A stretch of 64,000 bases of DNA, from positions 248,001 to 312,000 of the forward strand of contig NZ_LT906473.1 of NCBI RefSeq assembly GCF_900187295.1, in the 5' to 3' direction. Both the position numbers and the translations under genes were made by a program. This document shows, one piece after another, positions 16,789-26,900 of this stretch. This DNA comes from Corynebacterium cystitidis (GTDB taxonomy: Bacteria; Actinomycetota; Actinomycetes; Mycobacteriales; Mycobacteriaceae). The stretch's first letter is position 1. Each line of letters starts with the position of its first letter. The notes under the pieces are model-generated. The model made no database searches. It saw only the letters and a list, made by a program, of their open reading frames with translations, and was not told the origin of the DNA.

Positions 16789-17707
16789 GCTTAGCGTCAT
16801 CCTCCCCGCCCAGAATGCTGCCAGCACCGTCGCACGGGCTGTGTCCTCAACCCTGCGGGCATTACCGTCAGACGCAGAACTTGTCGTTCTTGATGATGGC
16901 TCAACTGATCACACGGCAGCCAGTGCCCGAGCTGGAGGGACCCGAAAAGGTGTCGTCGATAAGCGACTTCGAGTAGAAAGACGTGACGGTTCAGGAGGGA
17001 TAGCCACTGCGCTTAACTGGCTGCTGCACCATACTGACTCGGACTTTGTAGCGCGGATGGACGCCGATGATATCTGCTTGCCGTGGCGGTTTCATACTCC
17101 AGTTCGCGCCCTTGAATGCGGTGATGATGTCGTCTTTTCACAAGTGAACAACTTTACTGGGCGGAAGTTGAAACCGGCAGCTCCCGTGCCTATCCCGCCG
17201 GATGCTTTTCCGGTTCATCTCTTGCTTACTAACCCTGTCTCGCACCCAGCGATGGTGGCGCAAAGGTCAACCTTAGAAACTCTTGGTGGCTATCGCGAAG
17301 TCCCAGCGGAAGACTATGACCTGTGGATGCGGGCAGCGCTGCACGGCGCTCGCCTCCGCAGGGTAGCAAGTTGGGGGCTGTTGTACCGGGTCCACCCAGA
17401 ACAGATCACCGCCTCGCCCACATGGAGGCACGCTTCATGGCGCGATCCGCAGCAGGCTGAAACCTTTGCTCAGCTGAGCAAAAAAATCACCGGGGTCACA
17501 CTCGAACGCCTTGTGTCTATTGCACTTGCACCCCCAGAGGAAAAAGATGCACAACTGCGACACTTCGAAGATGCTGTTCTGTCAGCCATCAACGAGCTGA
17601 CAGGCCCGCAGCGACTCATTGTGAAAAACAAGCTGCATGCTCGCCTGGCGTGGGCCCGCAGCTATACTCACGAAACTACGTACACGGATCAAAACAGAGG
17701 TCACTGA
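16781..17707 (+). CDS. Family 2 glycosyltransferase
   Basis: A cytoplasmic GT-A glycosyltransferase that adds a sugar to the lipid-linked repeat unit. Motifs are LSVILPAQNAASTV at the start, VVLDDGSTDHT, the DxD pair in ARMDADDICLPWR near residue 92, and EDYDLWMRAALHG as the likely catalytic-base region. The TTG at 16781 is chosen because a perfect AGGAGG lies 6 bases upstream (16769-16774) and the protein then starts right at the first GT2 strand; this start overlaps the previous stop by 8 bp. Its stop overlaps the wzz start as ATGA. Donor and linkage are unknown. Confidence 0.9.
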   Translation: MPKLSVILPAQNAASTVARAVSSTLRALPSDAELVVLDDGSTDHTAASARAGGTRKGVVDKRLRVERRDGSGGIATALNWLLHHTDSDFVARMDADDICLPWRFHTPVRALECGDDVVFSQVNNFTGRKLKPAAPVPIPPDAFPVHLLLTNPVSHPAMVAQRSTLETLGGYREVPAEDYDLWMRAALHGARLRRVASWGLLYRVHPEQITASPTWRHASWRDPQQAETFAQLSKKITGVTLERLVSIALAPPEEKDAQLRHFEDAVLSAINELTGPQRLIVKNKLHARLAWARSYTHETTYTDQNRGH

Positions 17708-18900
17708 TGAAAACGGAGAACTATATCGAACACGCATCTGAAGGCTTTGATGGCATAGGGGCAATTCTGCGTCGTCGAAAAGCCTGGGTGGCGGCCGGGG
17801 TAATCTTGGGCCTGCTGGCTGCATTGGTGTTTACTCAGCTTGTGCCACGGCAGTACACCGCAACAGCACATGTGCACATAAGCGCACCAAAAGACGCCCA
17901 AGGCTCAGGAAAGTCATCGAAAAACGCGATCGATATGGATTCGCAGCGGGAGTTAGCTGGGTCAGAAAAGACGGCAAACGCTGCAGCCGACAAGCTTGGT
18001 GGTTCATGGACCAGCAGGGAGCTTCTCGACGGGGTCGAAGTCGGAGGTGATACAGAAAGCACCATCATGAGCGTGTCTTTTACTGCTGAATCTGCTGAAC
18101 GCGCAGTGGAAGGTGCGACAGGAATGGCGCAGGCCTTTATCCAGGTCGGGGCTGATTCCGCCAAAAAACAACACAACACTGCCGTAGCAGCAATCGATGA
18201 GCAAATTAAGCAGCAACAAGAGGCACTGGGCGCTCTGCAGAACTCTACTACCTGGCTTACCGAAGTTGAGCAGTCTCAGGCTGGTTCCTTGCGCGACTTT
18301 ATTACTGATCTCCAAGAGCGTCGCATCGAGCTTGAAACAACGGGAGATTTGAACCGGGAGATTATTACCGGGGCTGAAGCGAACCCAGTTACTTCGGGTC
18401 TCTCTGTGCTTCAGGCGTTGTTCCTCGGGCTAATAGGAGGTCTTGCCCTTGGTGTTGTCCTTGCCCTCATTGCTCATGCTACTTCTCGCAGACCCGCAGA
18501 TAGCGCAGAAATAGCAAGGATCGTCGGTGCGCCAATCTTCCGCCCAACGGCCACAGCAGGAGATGATACTGATACTCGGTGGAATTTAGCGACAATCTTC
18601 GCAGGCCACGCAATCGGTCAGGGGAAAAAAGCAGCGTTGCTTTTCGACGACCGCAACGACGCTTCCAGTAATGCAGCAAAGACAATGGCCAATAGCCTTG
18701 GCGCTGATTTGTACGGGGTAAAAGACAGCTGGATCGACGCGATAAAATTTGCAGGTGTTGTTGACGCGGTTGTGATTATTTTAGCTTCAACCTGGACGAA
18801 AGACGCCATCCGACGTCTGCGGGCTGATCTAGACAAGGTGGACGCGAACGTGGTGGGCGTTGTGGTCGCTGATGCGAAACCAGAGCCGGTTGGGAAATAG
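17707..18900 (+). CDS. Wzz-type polysaccharide copolymerase fused to a degenerate BY-kinase-like domain
   Basis: Wzz proteins set chain length of Wzy-made polymers. The 397-residue product has a first membrane helix (about 30-48), an extracellular coiled-coil-like part (about 50-235) with the post-helix segment PRQYTATAHVHIS, and a second helix near 240-262. The cytoplasmic part resembles a bacterial tyrosine kinase Rossmann fold: GKKAALLFDDRNDASSNAAK sits where Walker A belongs but lacks GxxGxGK(S/T), and VVDAVVIILASTWTKDAIRR then VVGVVVAD match the last strands. So an intact kinase is unlikely. The ATG overlaps the upstream stop (ATGA). No separate kinase or phosphatase gene is seen in the locus. 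Confidence 0.85.
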   Translation: MKTENYIEHASEGFDGIGAILRRRKAWVAAGVILGLLAALVFTQLVPRQYTATAHVHISAPKDAQGSGKSSKNAIDMDSQRELAGSEKTANAAADKLGGSWTSRELLDGVEVGGDTESTIMSVSFTAESAERAVEGATGMAQAFIQVGADSAKKQHNTAVAAIDEQIKQQQEALGALQNSTTWLTEVEQSQAGSLRDFITDLQERRIELETTGDLNREIITGAEANPVTSGLSVLQALFLGLIGGLALGVVLALIAHATSRRPADSAEIARIVGAPIFRPTATAGDDTDTRWNLATIFAGHAIGQGKKAALLFDDRNDASSNAAKTMANSLGADLYGVKDSWIDAIKFAGVVDAVVIILASTWTKDAIRRLRADLDKVDANVVGVVVADAKPEPVGK

Positions 18901-18910
18901 GGCGGAGATA

Positions 18911-20140
18911 ATGAGTACGGCTGAAAACCAACCGTTGATCGGGGTGGTCAATGCAGAAGATCGAACTCTGACAGTAATCTCTGGTTCGCCTCAAGCACAG
19001 GAAGCTTATGTTGTTGTCCGCTCACACGATAAAACTGTGGGCTATCAGCGCCTCACCGGATATCAATCGCAAGAAGAACTGATTGAGGAAGCAAGTGCAG
19101 CCAGTGTTGATCAACCTCGTCGCAGGCCGTGGACGGCAGGGCAGGGTGAAGGACATTTTGCCACGGTGATCATCTGCACGACGGGAACTAACCAACTCCT
19201 GCTTCGTGCGGTGGCTGCAGTTTTAGAACAACAACACCAAGATTTTGAACTTATCGTTGTAGACAACGCACCTCAGACTGGAAATGTGCGCAAGGTGTTA
19301 TCGTCGATTGATGATCCGCGGCTCCGGATTGTTGACGAGCCACAGGCGGGACTATCGCGTGCCCGCAACACAGGAGTGGCACATGCACGCGCTGACCTTG
19401 TCGCCTTCACAGATGATGATGCACTTGCTCACCCAGGCTGGTTAGGGGCGCTTATCGACGTGTTCGCTGCCGATCCGGGCCGCGCGATTGGAGCAGTCAC
19501 TGGACCTGTTTTTCCAGCTGAACTTGTGACCGAGGCGCAGCGCTACTTCGAAGCCAGGGGCGGCTTCCCGAAAACCCTGAGTCCCACGGTGTGGGCCTTA
19601 GGCGATCTGCTTGATCAAGTTAGTATCTTCGGCGATCCCGGCGAAGGGGGACCCCTGTACCCGATGACCACGGCCCGGATCGGGGCTGGAGTATCTATGG
19701 CTTTTCGTCGTCAAGCACTATCTGAAATGGGCTCTTTCGACATCTGCCTTGGCGCTGGAACAAAAGCGCGCGGGGCAGAAGACCTCGATGCCTTCGCACG
19801 CATCCTGCGGCTCGGCTACGCTATCGTGACCACACCAGATGCGGTGATGTACCACAGTCACCGCGTGGACCTAGCAGGGCTGAAAGCTCAGGCTTATGGC
19901 GATGGAGCAGGAATGGCAGCTTTATTAACAAAGTCAGTGATGCAAAACCCGGCAACCGTGTTGACCCTCGCGCGGCGCATCCCGGCTGTGCTGCGCCGCG
20001 TTGCACCGGGCTCGCAAAGGATGAGAGGATCTGAACCAGGGGTCCCTCCAGAACTGGCGCGACATGAGGTCTGCGGGTTCGTGAGCGGACCTGGCCTTTT
20101 CTTGTGTACAGTCGCGCGTCAGAGCTGTGGAAGGCGATAA
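18911..20140 (+). CDS. Family 2 glycosyltransferase
   Basis: A second GT2 enzyme, 409 residues. After about 75 N-terminal residues of unclear function, the catalytic domain begins at FATVIICTTGTNQLLLRAV, with VVDNAP, the donor-site FTDDDALAHPGWLG (DDD near residue 175), GAGVSMAFRRQAL and GAEDLDAFARIL. It most resembles rhamnosyl- or mannosyl-type GT2 enzymes, but the donor cannot be read from sequence. ATG 18911 follows GGCGGAGATA closely and lies 10 bp after wzz. The N-terminal extension before the GT-A fold is unusual and could be a carrier-binding or regulatory part. Confidence 0.85.
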   Translation: MSTAENQPLIGVVNAEDRTLTVISGSPQAQEAYVVVRSHDKTVGYQRLTGYQSQEELIEEASAASVDQPRRRPWTAGQGEGHFATVIICTTGTNQLLLRAVAAVLEQQHQDFELIVVDNAPQTGNVRKVLSSIDDPRLRIVDEPQAGLSRARNTGVAHARADLVAFTDDDALAHPGWLGALIDVFAADPGRAIGAVTGPVFPAELVTEAQRYFEARGGFPKTLSPTVWALGDLLDQVSIFGDPGEGGPLYPMTTARIGAGVSMAFRRQALSEMGSFDICLGAGTKARGAEDLDAFARILRLGYAIVTTPDAVMYHSHRVDLAGLKAQAYGDGAGMAALLTKSVMQNPATVLTLARRIPAVLRRVAPGSQRMRGSEPGVPPELARHEVCGFVSGPGLFLCTVARQSCGRR

Positions 20141-20142
20141 CC

Positions 20143-21438
20143 ATGCCCTCCATGTCGCAGTTGACGCGGTCTGTTCTTCCCGCATGGCCGGTCACGTTAC
20201 CGTTTGCAGCCTATGTTGTTTGGTGGCTTGTCGGAGTCGGGGATTTCATTTGGATTATTGCCGCAGCACTGATGGTGCTGACCTGGGCCGGACGAAAAAA
20301 CATGCGCTTTCCGGTGGTGATGTGGTTGTGGTTGGTCTACTTGATCTGGGTAGTGGCATCGCTAGCCATGAATGACACCACAGGAAGAGCACTCGGAGCG
20401 ATCTATCGGTTTCTTCTTTATGCCAGCGCTGGCCTATTTGCACTCCATATCTTTAATGCGCGAACGACAGTGACTGTGCGGCGCATGGGGAATGCAATGG
20501 TGTGGTTTCTTGTTGGCATGACAGCGGCTGGCTACCTGGCACTCGCTTTCCCGACCTTAACAATACGCACCCCCATGTCATACCTCATTCCGAACTCACT
20601 GCAACAGAATGAATTGATCGCAGACATGGTGATTCGCCATACCACGCACTGGAATCCGGACGCGTGGATTGAACAGGCTGTGCGGCCTGTCGCCCCGTTT
20701 CTCTACGCCAATACATGGGGAAATGTGTACTCGCTGCTGCTTCCGCTGGTGCTCATCCACCTGTGGGTGATGTGGCATACCCGCCAACGATGGTGGATTA
20801 TCGCTGTGATACTGCTCAGTGTGCTTCCTGCGCTTAGTACGCTTAATCGTGGCATGTTCATCGGTCTTGCAGTGGTGGGTGTGTGGGTCGCGGTGCAGGC
20901 CCTGCGTCGTGGAGCGTTCCTAATCACAGGTATGTGGGCGGCAGTGGGCGCCCTCGCGCTCGGAGGATGGGTAGCATCCCCGTTCGGGTTCAATCTGATT
21001 GCCCGGGTAACACAGACCGAGTCGACGCAAGACCGTCGCGTGTTGTACAGAGACACCATCGCAGGGACGATGGAATCGCCCCTGTTCGGCTTCGGTTCAC
21101 CACGGCCTGCTGCAGAGTCGTGGCTGCCTTCTGTCGGTACTCAGGGCCAGCTGTGGACGGTAATGTACTCGCACGGCTTTATCGGCCTAGGCCTTTTCCT
21201 CGGATTCCTTGTCTGCGTCCTGGCGCTGATGTGGAAGCGCCAGGACCCTGTTGGTGCGGTACTCGGTGGTATTGTTGCCGCAACACTGGTTGAAACCATA
21301 TTTTACGGAATGATGACCGGTATCTTTATCACGATGGTTGCAGTTGGTCTTGGGCTGCGGGCAGACACAATCGTTAACAGTTCGGATCGTCCGGGAAAGT
21401 TAACTCGGACAAGGTCCACAGCTGGCCGTTTCGGGTGA
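20143..21438 (+). CDS. Wzy-like O-antigen/EPS polymerase
   Basis: The 431-residue membrane protein has about ten to twelve hydrophobic helices and the Wzy/ligase family pattern: NTWGNVYSLLLPL, STLNRGMFIGLAVVG, then a periplasmic loop DRRVLYRDTIAGTMESPLFG with the conserved Arg residues and GFGSPRP. Wzy polymerases join lipid-linked repeat units outside the membrane. The context (Wzz, Wzx and priming transferase in the same locus) supports polymerase over ligase. ATG 20143 is 2 bp after the previous stop and has GGAAGG upstream. The last 65 bp overlap the convergent lipoprotein gene, an unusually long coding overlap. Confidence 0.83.
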   Translation: MPSMSQLTRSVLPAWPVTLPFAAYVVWWLVGVGDFIWIIAAALMVLTWAGRKNMRFPVVMWLWLVYLIWVVASLAMNDTTGRALGAIYRFLLYASAGLFALHIFNARTTVTVRRMGNAMVWFLVGMTAAGYLALAFPTLTIRTPMSYLIPNSLQQNELIADMVIRHTTHWNPDAWIEQAVRPVAPFLYANTWGNVYSLLLPLVLIHLWVMWHTRQRWWIIAVILLSVLPALSTLNRGMFIGLAVVGVWVAVQALRRGAFLITGMWAAVGALALGGWVASPFGFNLIARVTQTESTQDRRVLYRDTIAGTMESPLFGFGSPRPAAESWLPSVGTQGQLWTVMYSHGFIGLGLFLGFLVCVLALMWKRQDPVGAVLGGIVAATLVETIFYGMMTGIFITMVAVGLGLRADTIVNSSDRPGKLTRTRSTAGRFG

Positions 21439-22006
21439 AGGTGAGCAGCATGCGTGACCGGCCCTGGTCTTCCGAGGAACTAATCACGTTATTGTTTTCG
21501 TCGAGGGTTCGCACATCAGAGTTGTCTACGCACACATCATGGGTCACGGTGTCAGGCTGGGGGGACTCCACTTCCCGCGTGCTTGTTACGGATACATCAC
21601 CGTCAAGACGTAGTCCGGTAGTTTCAAGTTCAATGCGTTGGTTGTCGATGTCTTCAGTGGCCTGCCCGGAGAGGACTTGAGACATGTCGCGCACCACGGT
21701 GGGTTCTTTCAAAACGGTGTGGATCGCATTCAGCGTATCTTCGATAAAGGCTTGGTCTACTCGTGCAGACGTCTCCACTGCGGGGACTGGGGCCCCAGTG
21801 GTGATATCCGGCTGTTCGTCCTGTGGGTGTGTCTCTCGTCCTACAACTTCTTGGCCATCCTTTGAGGCCGAATCAGCTGTGACAGCGCTGTCTTGCTGTG
21901 TGGACGCACCCGAGAATTCTTCGTTGGGTTGCGCACACGATGCGACGCTGAGAGCGAGAGCTAGAGCTGCAAGCGAACCGAGCGAGCGGATAGGACCACG
22001 TTTCAT
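21374..22006 (-). CDS. Putative lipoprotein in polysaccharide locus
   Basis: A 210-residue predicted lipoprotein of unknown function. The signal MKRGPIRSLGSLAALALALS is followed by the lipobox VASC. ATG 22006 is chosen over a start at 22048 because it gives a standard signal peptide and has AGGAAA upstream. The mature part opens with about 60 low-complexity Gln/Asp/Ser/Thr residues, then a compact domain with two Cys near the end (HDVCVDNSD and the final PNC), which could form a disulfide. It is the only leftward gene in the cluster and overlaps wzy at its 3' end. I recognise no family. Confidence 0.8.
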   Translation of the reverse strand: MKRGPIRSLGSLAALALALSVASCAQPNEEFSGASTQQDSAVTADSASKDGQEVVGRETHPQDEQPDITTGAPVPAVETSARVDQAFIEDTLNAIHTVLKEPTVVRDMSQVLSGQATEDIDNQRIELETTGLRLDGDVSVTSTREVESPQPDTVTHDVCVDNSDVRTLDENNNVISSSEDQGRSRMLLTFTRNGQLWTLSELTFPDDPNC

Positions 22007-22061
22007 AATGCCCACTTTCCTAAGAAAAAATGAGGTGCCGAATGGCAAAAGGAGCTATCAA

Positions 22062-22076
22062 CTAAGTAGGACTTAG
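22062..22076. promoter_or_regulatory. Inverted repeat between divergent lipoprotein and wzx genes
   Basis: CTAAGT-AGG-ACTTAG is a perfect 6-3-6 inverted repeat in a 148-bp AT-rich divergent intergenic region. Its position suits an operator or a shared regulatory site. No known regulator consensus is assigned. Confidence 0.35.
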
Positions 22077-22154
22077 CAATAGTTTAGTTTCACTGTTGAA
22101 TACTGTATCACTATAAAGAATATTTTAAGAAACCTGTGAGAGTGAGGCACACTC

Positions 22155-23693
22155 GTGAAACGTTCGATGAACAGAAGGGGAGGGGCCGCGGTGGGCACAG
22201 GCAAGGAAGATGTCGAGCGACGTGAACTGGCGCGCGGAAGTGCTTTGAGCTTTGTTGGTTCTGTTACAAGTGCGGTGCTTGGTTTTGTGCTCACTATCGT
22301 GATTACGCGCCTTTTGGGTGCTGACGGAGCCGGAATAGTTTTTCAGGCCACAGGTGTGTTCGCGGTGGTTATGGCTTTCGCGAAGTTTGGAATGGACTCC
22401 ACCTCGGTGTACTTGCTACCACGATTGCTTGTCGACGATCCCCGCCAGGTCCGTGGCGCACTTAATGCGTGCCTGGCAATAGCGGTGGGATTCGGGTTGG
22501 TGCTGGTGGCAATAGTTGAGTTGCTTGCCCCTTGGCTGTGGGGCGACCAGCGCGAGGAATTACTGCACTCTGTGCAGGCAATCGTGTTGTTTGTCCCCTT
22601 TGGTGCTGTTTTTCTCATTTTGTCTGCATCACTTCGCGCTCTGGGGTCTGTGGTGGAGTATGTGCTGGTGTCCAACATTGCGGTTCCTGTGCTCCGACCT
22701 CCACTTGTCGCTATCGCGGCGGTAGCTGTTGGATCAGCGGTGGCGGTCAGTGTTGCGTGGGCGGTACCGCTTGCCATGATGGCGCTGGTAGCAGGGCTTC
22801 TGATACTGCGTCGGTTGCGTGTTATCGAAGCAGGTGTACCTGGCCCGATCTTTCCCGGGCGGCCGCGGTGGGTAGAGATCTGGAAATTCTCCGTGCCGCG
22901 GACAATAGCCGCCGGCCTCGAGCAGGCCATTGTCTGGTTTGATATTCTCCTGGTGGGGTGGCTGGCTAGCGATTATGCAGCGGGTATCTATGGCGGTGCG
23001 ACACGATTTGTCCAAGCCGGTTTGCTGGTTGATGCTGCATTGCGGGTTATAGTGTCTCCCCGCTTTTCGGCTTTGCTGCACCAGGGGGCTAGCAAACAAG
23101 TACAAGCACTCTATGTCACAGCTTCATCGTGGCTGGTGTTGCTGGGCACTCCGGCATATGTTCTGCTTGCCTTTTTCTCCCCAGTGTTTCTGGAGCTATT
23201 GGGAGACGAATTTACGCAGGGTTCAGTAGCACTGAGCATCCTGGCCGTTGGTATGGCGATTACTTTTTTGGCCGGAAATATTCACTCGCTGCTAATCATG
23301 AGTGGCCGTTCTGGCTGGGCTGCAACAAACAAGTTCATTGTTTTGATCGTCAATGTCACCGGAAACCTCCTGTTGATCCCGCATTTCGGGATTGAGGGGG
23401 CCGCAATCGCGTGGGCATTGTGTATGGCTTTGGACGCAGCACTTGCTTCGATCCAGGTCAGGATCTTCCTCCGGATTACTCCGAGTTTGATTGACGTTGT
23501 CCGGCCTTTTCTCATCGTGGTTATTTCTTTTGGGGTACCAGCTTTATTGGTTCGGTCGCAAGTGGGCAATTCGCTTGCCGGGATGCTCTTTACGGTTCTT
23601 GCCGGTGGCATTCTGTACTGCGCCGCGTGTTGGTGGTGGCGTAAGCCACTGCGGATCTCTGGTTTAACGTCGATGGTAAGTAAGAGGAAATAG
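22155..23693 (+). CDS. Wzx-type lipid-linked oligosaccharide flippase
   Basis: The 512-residue protein is of the MATE/MOP flippase superfamily that turns undecaprenyl-linked repeat units across the membrane. About 12 to 14 hydrophobic helices are seen; RGSALSFVGSVTSAVLGFVL and ITRLLGADGAGIVFQATGVF form the typical first two helices (polysaccharide synthesis family). The GTG at 22155 is the longest start; ATG 22167 and GTG 22191 are alternatives, the last having a strong GGGGAGGGG upstream. With the priming transferase, Wzz and Wzy it completes a Wzx/Wzy pathway. Confidence 0.88.
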   Translation: MKRSMNRRGGAAVGTGKEDVERRELARGSALSFVGSVTSAVLGFVLTIVITRLLGADGAGIVFQATGVFAVVMAFAKFGMDSTSVYLLPRLLVDDPRQVRGALNACLAIAVGFGLVLVAIVELLAPWLWGDQREELLHSVQAIVLFVPFGAVFLILSASLRALGSVVEYVLVSNIAVPVLRPPLVAIAAVAVGSAVAVSVAWAVPLAMMALVAGLLILRRLRVIEAGVPGPIFPGRPRWVEIWKFSVPRTIAAGLEQAIVWFDILLVGWLASDYAAGIYGGATRFVQAGLLVDAALRVIVSPRFSALLHQGASKQVQALYVTASSWLVLLGTPAYVLLAFFSPVFLELLGDEFTQGSVALSILAVGMAITFLAGNIHSLLIMSGRSGWAATNKFIVLIVNVTGNLLLIPHFGIEGAAIAWALCMALDAALASIQVRIFLRITPSLIDVVRPFLIVVISFGVPALLVRSQVGNSLAGMLFTVLAGGILYCAACWWWRKPLRISGLTSMVSKRK

Positions 23694-23811
23694 GCGCAAA
23701 CGAGACAGAATCAACCGCGGGGTAGGCTACCTAATGAAAGCTAAGGAAAAGATAATAAGCGCTGCTGTCTAGGGTGGTTTGATGGGGGTAGGAAATTCTC
23801 TTAAATCGGAA

Positions 23812-23819
23812 ATTAGCCT
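23812..23819 (+). promoter_or_regulatory. Weak DtxR-core-like sequence before the fibrinogen-like gene
   Basis: ATTAGCCT within GGAAATTAGCCTTAGATGG matches the DtxR consensus at only about 10 of 19 positions. It is listed because a much better site flanks the same locus at 14365. By itself it would not be called. Confidence 0.15.
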
Positions 23820-23908
23820 TAGATGGATTTCAGGCTATGCTTAGTTTCTATTGAAAGCTTGTCCTGTCCTTGTTGGGCAGCCGATTTAACCATCCAAGGC
23901 GGTTTTTA

Positions 23909-26900
23909 GTGAAGTTGCACAATTATGTCTCTGCTCTCGTTCTCGGCATCGCACTTACCCTGGGCCTCGCCGCGATACCTTCCCAATCCGCCGCTCTGGC
24001 AACGGCTCAAGAAAACAATGTTGAGGCCCCACCACGCGATGGGTCCTCGCCGGAGCGAGCGGCTGCCTCATGCTGGGCGATCAAACAAGAAAACCCGGGT
24101 AGTCCCGACGGTAGCTATTGGTTACTTTCCCCAGGAATGGAGCAGCCGCAGGAATTCTTCTGTGATCAAACTATGGATGGTGGCGGCTGGGTCATGGTCG
24201 GACGTGGCCGCGAGGGGTGGGACACCTACCCCCAGGGGCAGGGAGATCCCGCTGCGCTCACCCAGCGCAGCAGGACCCCTGCGGACTTTAAGCCAGTGCA
24301 ACTGCCTGAAAAAACAATCAACGGCCTGCTGTCCGGCCGGGCGGTCAACAGCCTCAACGATGGTTTTCGGGTGGTGCGTGCTACCCGAACATCTGGTGGG
24401 CCATGGCAAAGGGTAGATATCATTCCTGACCGTATGAAGGAGTGGACGTGGGCACTGCCGAGCGAGGATTCTGCTCGTTTCCGATTTGATGGCTCCCGCT
24501 GGTACCGCACTGATGTGATGGACCAACCATTTGGCAGAAACCACGGGACTGGAAGAATCGACTTGCTGATGACGCGGCAGCGTAATTACCAGGGTGGGTT
24601 TGGTTTTGGAACGTTTGTTTTTGGTGGCAATACTGACGCCAACAATTTCTTATGGACTCCTACCCGGAGGCATCCGCTGCCTTATTCCGAGGTGTACCTG
24701 CGTCCAGAGATTGCTAACGACGACCCTGGGTTTCAGCGGGTGCCGGATGCCGGTACTGAGGCGATTGAGCAACGCGCCCTGGTTTCCAACTTTGCTGCGC
24801 CGACCGACTGGGGTGTCACTGGTAACCTCACCGGTCGCACAGCAGAAGGAAACTCCCAGGGTCAGGCCTTTGCTCAGATCGGGGACACGATCTATGTTGG
24901 CGGTAACTTTACTGCAGCAACTCAGCGATCAACCCGAACCAATGTGCCCCGGACCGCTTTGGCAGCGTTTGACAAAAACACCGGTGAGCTGCGCCACGAG
25001 TTTAATGTGCAGTTTGATAACCAAGTCAAAGCTTTGTTGGCCATGCCCAATGGGAAACTCCTCGTTGGTGGTGAGTTCACCACGGTGAACGGACAGCCCC
25101 GGGCAGGCACTGTTCTTCTTGACCCGGTGACGGGTGCGGTGGATGAATCGTGGTCTTTAGAGGTGACCTCTCGTTTGTCCAACGGCATTATTTCCGTGCG
25201 TAGTTTCGCCCTGACAGATGAGCACGTGTACATTGGCGGTGCTTTTACACACCTGCGAGACGCGAACCGGGATTGGGTGTACGCGCGTTCAGCTGCACGT
25301 GTCTCCCACACCGGTGCACCAGACCGTGATTGGAATCCAGCATTTAACGGTTCTGTGATCGATATTGATACTTCTTCCGATGGCCAGCGGTTCTATGCCG
25401 GCGGCTATTTTACGGAATCAAATAAGAATACTGCGCATAAAGCTGCTATCTTGTCCACTGCTCCCGGAGCCGCGCCGGTGGACCCGAATTGGCGGTTTGA
25501 AGGTTCTGCACGTTATAGCAACAATTTCCAACAGGCGGTGCAGGAGAACGGTGGGCTGCTGTTTTTCGGTGGATCCCAGCACGCGTTGTTTGGTTACGAT
25601 ACCAATACATTGGAGCGGCGCTCAGGGTCCATCACAAAGCTTGACGGCGGTGACTTCCAGGCGATTGCAGGTAATGACGACATCACGTACGCGGGTTGTC
25701 ACTGCTCAGACAACACTTACCAGGGTGCCTACACGTGGCCGCCGATGAACCCTGATTGGCAACAAGTAGACAATATTCAATGGTTTGGTGCCTGGGATTC
25801 ACAAACGGGCGAACAGCTTGGGGATTTCAGCCCTTACTTCTTGAGGTCCAATAATGCTGGTGCGTGGAGCCTGTTCCTCGACTCCGATGGTGCTCTGTGG
25901 GCTGGCGGTGACTTTACTGGCTCACGCACCTCACCAACCAGGGCACAGTGGAACGGCGGTTTTGTGAAGTACCCGCCACGTGACGCAGTCGCTCCAGCAA
26001 CGCCACAGGGTGCCGCAATTCGTGGTGTCACCGGCGAGGGAGTAATCCTGGAATGGAGTCCCATCCACGATGCAGCCCACTACGAAATCATCCGCGATGA
26101 CAGAGTGATTGCGACAACGACGAACACCGAACTGACCGTTGCTCCCGGTGGTGAGAATCGCTTCTTTATCCGCGCTGTTGATGAGGCGGGGAATCGTTCA
26201 GCTTCGACTCCGTTGCTCCACACAGAGGTAGATCTTGACGAGGTTGTTGATGAAGCAGTCCTGATCGCCGTCGGTGCAGACTGGTTCTATTCCTATAATG
26301 CTGGCACACCGCAGGATGACTGGGCCCAACCAGGAGCGGATTACGGAGCGTGGGAGATCGGCGCTGCTCCTTTAGGCTACGGGGGTACTGATTTAGGCAC
26401 CGAGTTTGATGTTCCTGCTGCTGCGCAACGACCAATCACCACGTGGTTTGCTCACCAATTTGAGGTCCCAGATCCAACAACGTTTTCGCAGGCAACCTTG
26501 AGTTTTATTGCTGATGATGGGGCAGTGGTATATGTCAACGGGCATGAGGTCAACCGTACCCGCATGTCTGAAGGACCTGTTTCGCCGACAACTTTTGCAA
26601 ACGCCGCGATCTCAGCAGCTAGGGCTGCTGAGGAGCGGGTTGAGGTGGAGATTCCGTCCTACCTTCTTAAGCGAGGAACAAACACTGTCGCAGTGGAATC
26701 ACATCTTAACTACCGGGCTAGCCGCTCCTTGACCTTTGATGCACAGTTGGAGGTGACTGACTTTGGCCCCGCACCGCAACCGCCAGCGCGTCCGATTGAT
26801 CTTGTCCCTGCTGGGGATGACTGGGCAATGTGGTCGCAGTCTGCTGCCCCTGCTGATGATTGGATGAGTTCAGCTCAGCTCAATTCGTGGCAAACGGCAA

